Source: JALYYC01 sp963795805 (GTDB lineage: Bacteria > Chloroflexota > Dormibacteria > CF-121). From it: a DNA stretch of 64,000 nucleotides. Made by a program: the position numbers and the translations under genes. The notes beneath the pieces are model-generated. The model was not told where the DNA came from. It was given only the letters and a program-made list of their open reading frames with translations, and did not search any database. The stretch's first letter is position 1; each line of letters begins with the position of its first letter. This document shows positions 59,580 to 64,000 of this stretch, in pieces. The stretch lies in assembly GCA_963795805.1 (NCBI GenBank), contig CAWCIV010000001.1, positions 620,001 to 684,000 of the forward strand, written 5' to 3'.

Positions 59580-61958
59580 ATGCAAACGCGCGAACTCGAA
59601 GCTGACGCGGCGAGTCGACCGCTCGACGACGCGCGCCTGCGCGCGATCCACGCCTACTGGCGCGCGGCCAACTATCTGTCAGTCGGACAGATCTACCTGC
59701 TTCACAATCCGCTTCTGCGCGAGCCCCTGCGCGTCGAACACACGAAACCGCGATTGCTCGGCCACTGGGGAACGACCCCCGGGCTGAATTTCATTTATGC
59801 GCACGCCAATCGCGTCATCAAAGCGCGCGACCTGGATGCGATCTACATCTGCGGGCCGGGACACGGCGGCCCCGGCATGGTCGCCAATGCCTACCTCGAG
59901 GGGACCTATACCGAGGTCTACCCGGACATCACGCGCGATGCGACCGGGATGCAAAAGCTATTCCGGCAGTTTTCCTTTCCCGGCGGCATCCCGAGTCACG
60001 ATGCACCGGAGACGCCCGGGTCGATTCATGAGGGCGGCGAGCTCGGCTACTCGTTGACCCACGCGTACGGCGCAGCGTTCGACAACCCGAACCTCAAGGT
60101 CTTCTGCGTTATCGGTGACGGCGAGGCGGAGACCGGACCGCTCGCCGCCAGCTGGCATTCGAACAAGTTCCTGAACCCGGTCACTGACGGGGCCGTGATC
60201 CCGATCCTCCACCTGAACGGCTACAAGATCGCCAACCCGACAGTGCTCGCGCGCATCCCCGAGTCGGAGCTACGGCACCTGCTCGAGGGCAACGGCTATG
60301 CGCCGCACTTCATCGAGGGCGACGACCCGACGACGATGCACCAGGAGATGGCTGCGCTGCTGGACCGTGTCCTCGACGAGGTCGATCGGATCCAGAAAGC
60401 GGCGCGGAGCCTGCACCAGCAGGAACGGCCGAGATGGCCGGCGATCGTGATGAAGACGCCAAAGGGCTGGACCGGACCCAAGGTCGTGGATGGCTTGCCG
60501 GTCGAGGGCACCTGGCGCGCGCACCAGGTGCCGATCGACACGGTCGATAAGCCGGGTCACCTACAGGCACTGGAGGACTGGCTGCGCAGCTATCACCCGG
60601 AGGAACTATTCGACGAGGACGGCACGCTGATTGCCGAGCTGGCGGCGCTGCCGCCGACCGGGACGCGGCGGATGAGCGCCAACCCTCATGCCAACGGCGG
60701 ACTGCTGTTGCAACCGCTGCGGCTGCCCGACTTCCGCGAGTACCGGGTCAAGGTGGAGAAGCCGGCTACATCGTTCGACGAGGCGACCAAGGTGCTCGGT
60801 GCCTACCTTCGCGATGTGATCCAAAAGAATCCGAAAAACTTCCGGCTGATGGGCCCGGATGAGACGGCGTCGAACCGCTTGAACGCGGTCTTCGAGGCCA
60901 CCAACCGAACCTGGCTCGCCGAGCGGCTGCCGACCGACGATCACCTCGCCGTCGATGGCCGCGTCATGGAGGTGTTGAGCGAGCATCTCTGCCAGGGCTG
61001 GCTCGAAGGCTACCTGTTGACCGGCCGCCACGGACTGTTTAGCTGCTACGAGGCCTTCATTCACATCGTCGACGCGATGTTCAACCAGCACGCGAAGTGG
61101 CTCGAGGTGACGAATAAGATCCCATGGCGCAAGCCGATCGCGTCCTTCAATTATTTGCTGACCTCCCACGTCTGGCGCCAGGACCATAACGGCTTTACAC
61201 ACCAGGACCCGGGCTTCATCGACCTGGTGATGAACAAGAAGCCCGAGGTGGTTCGCGTCTACCTGCCGCCCGACACGAACTGCCTGCTCTCGGTTGCCGA
61301 TCACTGCCTGAAGAGCCGGCAGTACGTCAACGTGATCGTGGCCGGCAAGCAGCGCTCTCTGAACTATCTCTCGATGGAGGACGCCGTCGTCCACTGCACG
61401 CGCGGCATCGGCATCTGGGACTGGGCCAGCAACGACACCGGCGAGCCCGATGTCGTGCTCGGATGCGCCGGCGATATCCCAACGCTCGAGACGGTGGCCG
61501 CGGCCGATCTGCTGCGGCAACACATTCCGGATCTGAAGGTCCGGGTCGTCAATGTTGTCGATCTGATGAAGCTGCAGAGCTCCAGCGAGCACCCGCATGG
61601 GCTGTCGGATGCTGCGTTCGACGCGCTCTTCACGACCAGCCGTCCGATCGTCTTCGCCTATCACGGCTATCCGTGGTTGATCCACCGCCTGACCTACCGG
61701 CGGCACAGCCATCAGAACCTCCACGTGCGCGGCTACAAGGAAGAAGGCACGACGACGACCCCGTTCGACATGGTGATGCTGAACGACCTCGACCGGTTCC
61801 ACCTGGTGATCGACGTGATCGACCGCGTGCCGGGTCTCGCCTCCCGTGCCGGCCATGTTCGCCAGCGAATGGTCGACGAGCGACTGCGGCATCGCAGCTA
61901 CACGCGTGAGCACGGTGAGGACGTGCCCGACGTCGTGGCCTGGACCTGGCCGTCATAA
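59580..61958 (+). CDS. xfp: Phosphoketolase (xylulose-5-phosphate/fructose-6-phosphate)
   Basis: 792 residues from ATG at 59580 (TTG at 59574 is possible), the usual length. TPP enzyme that splits xylulose-5-P or fructose-6-P with phosphate to acetyl phosphate plus an aldose phosphate. Seen: HNPLLREPLRVEHTKPRLLG HWGTTPG start block, GPGHGGPGMVANAYLEGTYT, EGGELGYSLTHAYGAAFDNP, the TPP loop VIGDGEAETGPLAASWHSNK, and INKVSFPGG-like FSFPGGIPSHDAPETPGSIH. The late motifs LEVTNKIPWRKPIASFNYLL and HQDPGFIDLVMNKKPEVVRV match too. Acetate kinase follows after 40 bp, separated only by a palindromic repeat, so the two form the phosphoketolase-AckA energy shunt. Confidence 0.96.
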   Translation: MQTRELEADAASRPLDDARLRAIHAYWRAANYLSVGQIYLLHNPLLREPLRVEHTKPRLLGHWGTTPGLNFIYAHANRVIKARDLDAIYICGPGHGGPGMVANAYLEGTYTEVYPDITRDATGMQKLFRQFSFPGGIPSHDAPETPGSIHEGGELGYSLTHAYGAAFDNPNLKVFCVIGDGEAETGPLAASWHSNKFLNPVTDGAVIPILHLNGYKIANPTVLARIPESELRHLLEGNGYAPHFIEGDDPTTMHQEMAALLDRVLDEVDRIQKAARSLHQQERPRWPAIVMKTPKGWTGPKVVDGLPVEGTWRAHQVPIDTVDKPGHLQALEDWLRSYHPEELFDEDGTLIAELAALPPTGTRRMSANPHANGGLLLQPLRLPDFREYRVKVEKPATSFDEATKVLGAYLRDVIQKNPKNFRLMGPDETASNRLNAVFEATNRTWLAERLPTDDHLAVDGRVMEVLSEHLCQGWLEGYLLTGRHGLFSCYEAFIHIVDAMFNQHAKWLEVTNKIPWRKPIASFNYLLTSHVWRQDHNGFTHQDPGFIDLVMNKKPEVVRVYLPPDTNCLLSVADHCLKSRQYVNVIVAGKQRSLNYLSMEDAVVHCTRGIGIWDWASNDTGEPDVVLGCAGDIPTLETVAAADLLRQHIPDLKVRVVNVVDLMKLQSSSEHPHGLSDAAFDALFTTSRPIVFAYHGYPWLIHRLTYRRHSHQNLHVRGYKEEGTTTTPFDMVMLNDLDRFHLVIDVIDRVPGLASRAGHVRQRMVDERLRHRSYTREHGEDVPDVVAWTWPS

Positions 61959-61960
61959 GA

Positions 61961-61996
61961 CCCCCCACCCCAACCCTCCCCCGCAAGGGGAAAGGG
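61961..61996. repeat. REP-like palindromic repeat between xfp and ackA
   Basis: CCCCCCACCCCAACCCTC then CCCC-GCAA-GGGG with AAAGGGC. The hairpin arms CCCTCCCC and GGGGAAAGGG pair with one mismatch. Its right arm also supplies the purine-rich ribosome-binding site of the acetate kinase gene (GGGGAAAGGGCA before ATG 61999), so the repeat may affect its translation. Confidence 0.55.
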
Positions 61997-61998
61997 CA

Positions 61999-63138
61999 AT
62001 GAGGGTTCTAGTTCTCAACCCGGGGTCGAGCTCACTCAAGGTCAGCGTTCTCGACAGCGAGGGCCTGGCCGCGCTGGGCCAGGTCGAGGTCTCGCTCGGA
62101 ACGGACGCGACCAGGGGGCGTGGCGTCGCTGGGCCGGTTCGGGCGGCCCTGAAGAAACTGGACGGTACGGTGCCGATGGCATCGGTCGAGGCGGTAGGCT
62201 ATCGCGTCGTCCACGGCGGCACTCAGTTCCGCAAAGCCGTCCGGATCACGCCGCTCGTGGTCAAGCGGATCGAGGCGCTGGCCGAGTTCGCCCCGCTGCA
62301 CAATCCGGTCGCCGCCGCCACCATCCGCGCGACCCAGGCGATTCTGAAGAAGCCGAGCCATGTCGCCACGTTCGACACTGCGTTTCACGCGACCTTGCCA
62401 GAAGTCGCCTACCTCTACCCGGTCCCAGCGCCGTGGTCTCGCGACTGGAAGGTCCGCCGGTTCGGGTTTCACGGCCTGTCGGCGGAATGGTCGAGCAGGC
62501 GCGCAGCGGAGCTCCTGGCTCAGCCAGCCAGAGAGCTGGCGTTAATCGTCGCGCACCTTGGCAGCGGCGCCTCGGTCACGGCCGTCCTCGACGGGCAATC
62601 CGTTGATACCTCGATGGGCCTGACCCCGCTCGAGGGCTTGATGATGGGGACGCGCGCCGGCTCGATCGATCCGGGCATCCTTATCTTCGCGCTCCGCACG
62701 AAGAGGAGCACCGTCGCAAAGTTGGAGGATCAGCTGTGGCACGAGTCCGGCCTTGTTGGCGTCGCAGGAAAGAAGGCCGGGATGCGGGAACTGGAAGAAG
62801 CGGGGCGGAAGGGCAACAAGCGGGCCCAGCTCGCGGTGGACATGTTCGTGCATCGCGCCGCAGCCGGAATCGCGGCGGCGGCGACGTCGCTACCGCGGAT
62901 CGACGCCCTGGTCTTCACCGGCGGCATCGGCGAGCATTCGCCATGGATTCGCTCGGCCATCGTCCGGAGACTGGGCGCGCTTGGATTCAGCGGAATCAAG
63001 GCTGGCGACGGCAAAGGGGATGAAATCCTGACCGAACCAGGCTGGAGGCCGGCCGTGCTTCGGGTCGCCGCTCGTGAAGATGCGGTCATAGCCGGTCACG
63101 TCGCCGAGCTGATATCGATGCAAACGCCCAGGCGTTGA
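61999..63138 (+). CDS. ackA: Acetate kinase
   Basis: 379 residues from ATG at 61999. ASKHA-fold kinase making ATP and acetate from acetyl phosphate. Seen: VLVLNPGSSSLKVSVLDSEG (phosphate 1), YRVVHGGTQF, HVATFDTAFHATLPEVAYLY, RRFGFHGLSAEWSSRRAAEL, IVAHLGSGASVTAVLDGQSV (phosphate 2), DTSMGLTPLEGLMMGTRAGS IDPG and LVFTGGIGEHSPWIRSAIV (adenosine). Slightly shorter than the typical 400 residues. Pairs with the phosphoketolase upstream. Propionate/butyrate kinase activity is less likely from the motifs. Confidence 0.95.
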   Translation: MRVLVLNPGSSSLKVSVLDSEGLAALGQVEVSLGTDATRGRGVAGPVRAALKKLDGTVPMASVEAVGYRVVHGGTQFRKAVRITPLVVKRIEALAEFAPLHNPVAAATIRATQAILKKPSHVATFDTAFHATLPEVAYLYPVPAPWSRDWKVRRFGFHGLSAEWSSRRAAELLAQPARELALIVAHLGSGASVTAVLDGQSVDTSMGLTPLEGLMMGTRAGSIDPGILIFALRTKRSTVAKLEDQLWHESGLVGVAGKKAGMRELEEAGRKGNKRAQLAVDMFVHRAAAGIAAAATSLPRIDALVFTGGIGEHSPWIRSAIVRRLGALGFSGIKAGDGKGDEILTEPGWRPAVLRVAAREDAVIAGHVAELISMQTPRR

Positions 63139-63238
63139 CGGCATTCGTGCCATGGAGAAGCGCCTTGTCACCCGACCTGGAGGCGCTGCGCTCTCTACTT
63201 GCACTAGTCTGCATACCGTAGTAGTATCCGATCCGTAG

Positions 63239-63586
63239 ATGCAGAAAGCCGAGGTCGACAACTCGCAGCTGCTGAAAGGCGTCCTCGATCTGGCGGTGCT
63301 GGCTGTGCTGGGCGAGAAGGACAGTTACGGGTATGACGTCGTCCGACGCCTCCGCGATCACGGTCTCGATTCGGTGGGGGATGCCTCCGTCTACGGCACG
63401 CTCCGTCGTCTCTACCAGGCCGGCGCGCTGAATTCCTATGTCGTGCCCTCCGATGAGGGACCGCATCGCAAGTACTACGGGCTGAACGACCGCGGTCGGA
63501 ACACGCTCGACCAGTCGGCGAAGACGTGGGCCTCGCTCAGCGGGGCCATGAACAAAATGCTCAACGGAAGGAGCCACAAGGGATGA
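63239..63586 (+). CDS. PadR-family transcriptional regulator
   Basis: 115 residues from ATG at 63239. Winged helix with LLKGVLDLAVLAVLGEKDSY, GYDVVRRLRDHGLDSVGDAS and VYGTLRRLYQAGALNSYVVP, then SDEGPHRKYYGLNDRGRNTL, the hallmark R-K-Y-Y wing of PadR proteins. It has a short C-terminal helix. The next gene starts inside its stop (ATGA) and encodes a HAAS-type protein; PadR-HAAS pairs are common, where the membrane protein is the regulated partner. Confidence 0.93.
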   Translation: MQKAEVDNSQLLKGVLDLAVLAVLGEKDSYGYDVVRRLRDHGLDSVGDASVYGTLRRLYQAGALNSYVVPSDEGPHRKYYGLNDRGRNTLDQSAKTWASLSGAMNKMLNGRSHKG

Positions 63587-64000
63587 CCACTGACGAACGC
63601 GCGGCCGACGTTGCCACCTACGCCGCCCAGGTTCATGCCGCGCTCGGAGACATGCCGGCGGAAGAACGGGAACCATTGCTGGCGGATCTCGACGATCACC
63701 TGGCCGAGATTGCCGTCGAAGCCGAAGGGACCCTCGCCGAGCGTCTCGGGCCTCCTGCGCAATATGCCGCCGAGTTGCGAGCGGCTTACGGCACTGCGCA
63801 TTCGAACGCGGACCGCCGCACGGGGCCCATTCGCGAGATCGTCGACGGCCTTCGGGCAGGCCTGGGTCAGTCGCGCTGGTACCGGGACGTTCGCGCTTTT
63901 CTCCCGAGCCTCCGCCCGGCGTGGTGGGTGCTCCGCGGCTACGGCGTCGCGCTCTTGTTAACGCTCATGTTCAGCTCCGGGGTCGACGTGCGGCCGATTC
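63583..64000 (+). CDS. HAAS/DUF1700-like membrane protein (partial, cut by window end)
   Basis: Starts at ATG 63583, overlapping the PadR stop (ATGA), and stays open to the window end (139 codons). The first 65 residues form the helical HAAS signature: AAQVHAALGDMPAEEREPLL, then ADLDDHLAEIAVEAEGTLAE RLGPPAQYAAELRAAYG. These are the D-L-x-x-H-L-x-E and E-R-L-G-x-P-x-x-Y-A-x-E-L motifs. A linker and the start of a membrane helix follow (LRGYGVALLLTLMFSSGVD). It is probably the membrane partner or target of the PadR regulator. Confidence 0.85.
   Translation, partial: MTTDERAADVATYAAQVHAALGDMPAEEREPLLADLDDHLAEIAVEAEGTLAERLGPPAQYAAELRAAYGTAHSNADRRTGPIREIVDGLRAGLGQSRWYRDVRAFLPSLRPAWWVLRGYGVALLLTLMFSSGVDVRPI

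Overview
The window is high-GC bacterial chromosome with no phage, CRISPR or intact transposon. A Gram-positive-type large SRP RNA, overlapping collinear operons, Pro/Thr-rich exported proteins, HD-GYP/GGDEF signalling, Tad pseudopilins and BMP-type nucleoside transport suggest a Terrabacteria lineage such as Chloroflexota or Dormibacterota. This placement is an inference; no rRNA or universal marker is present to settle it.

Layout. 0-3.7 kb: the tail of an Opp/Dpp-type transporter ATPase followed by two carbohydrate-active enzymes (DUF3131/glucoamylase-like, and an Fn3-GH39-like hydrolase). 3.8-16.2 kb: nucleoside uptake and salvage, with a HAD phosphatase and adenosine deaminase on the plus strand facing a long minus-strand run of pyrimidine-nucleoside phosphorylase, a stray TadE, uridine phosphorylase, a YdeI-like protein, uracil phosphoribosyltransferase, three BMP-family binding proteins, two permeases and a double ABC ATPase. 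Between 8.9 and 11.15 kb this run carries at least 12 single-base indels. 16.2-19.4 kb: MntP and a TadG/TadE/TadE pseudopilin set. 19.6-24 kb: two copies of an unassigned structured RNA flanking a DUF4388 protein and a compact phenylacetyl-CoA epoxidase-like operon (A, D, B, C, then a separate zinc ribbon and a methyltransferase). 24.2-34.2 kb: a large secreted Asp-box protein, an HtrA-like protease, two receptor-type HD-GYP proteins and a SirB1-like protein. 35.3 kb: SRP RNA. 36.3-38.2 and 44.8-47.3 kb: two ECF sigma/single-pass partner modules, one with an extracellular Asp-box propeller and one with AMIN-like domains. 38.5-43.7 kb: an alkaline-phosphatase-fold enzyme, a soluble poly-HAMP histidine kinase and a beta-carbonic anhydrase. 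47.5-52.2 kb: an FtsX-type exporter with two different ATPases and a lipoprotein. 52.3-58.3 kb: SDR, GGDEF protein, two-component system and MFS carrier. 58.3-64 kb: phosphoesterase, phosphoketolase plus acetate kinase, and a PadR/HAAS pair cut by the window end.

How the genes work together. Imported nucleosides would be deaminated (Add) and phosphorolysed (Udp, Pdp), and the uracil recovered by Upp. Phosphoketolase turns pentose or hexose phosphate into acetyl phosphate, which acetate kinase converts to ATP and acetate; pentose phosphate from nucleosides could feed this. One cyclase and two phosphodiesterases for c-di-GMP sit in a window with Tad pseudopilins. The strongest candidates for something undescribed are the paired structured RNAs at 19.65 and 23.77 kb and the apparent CTG start codons at tightly coupled gene junctions.
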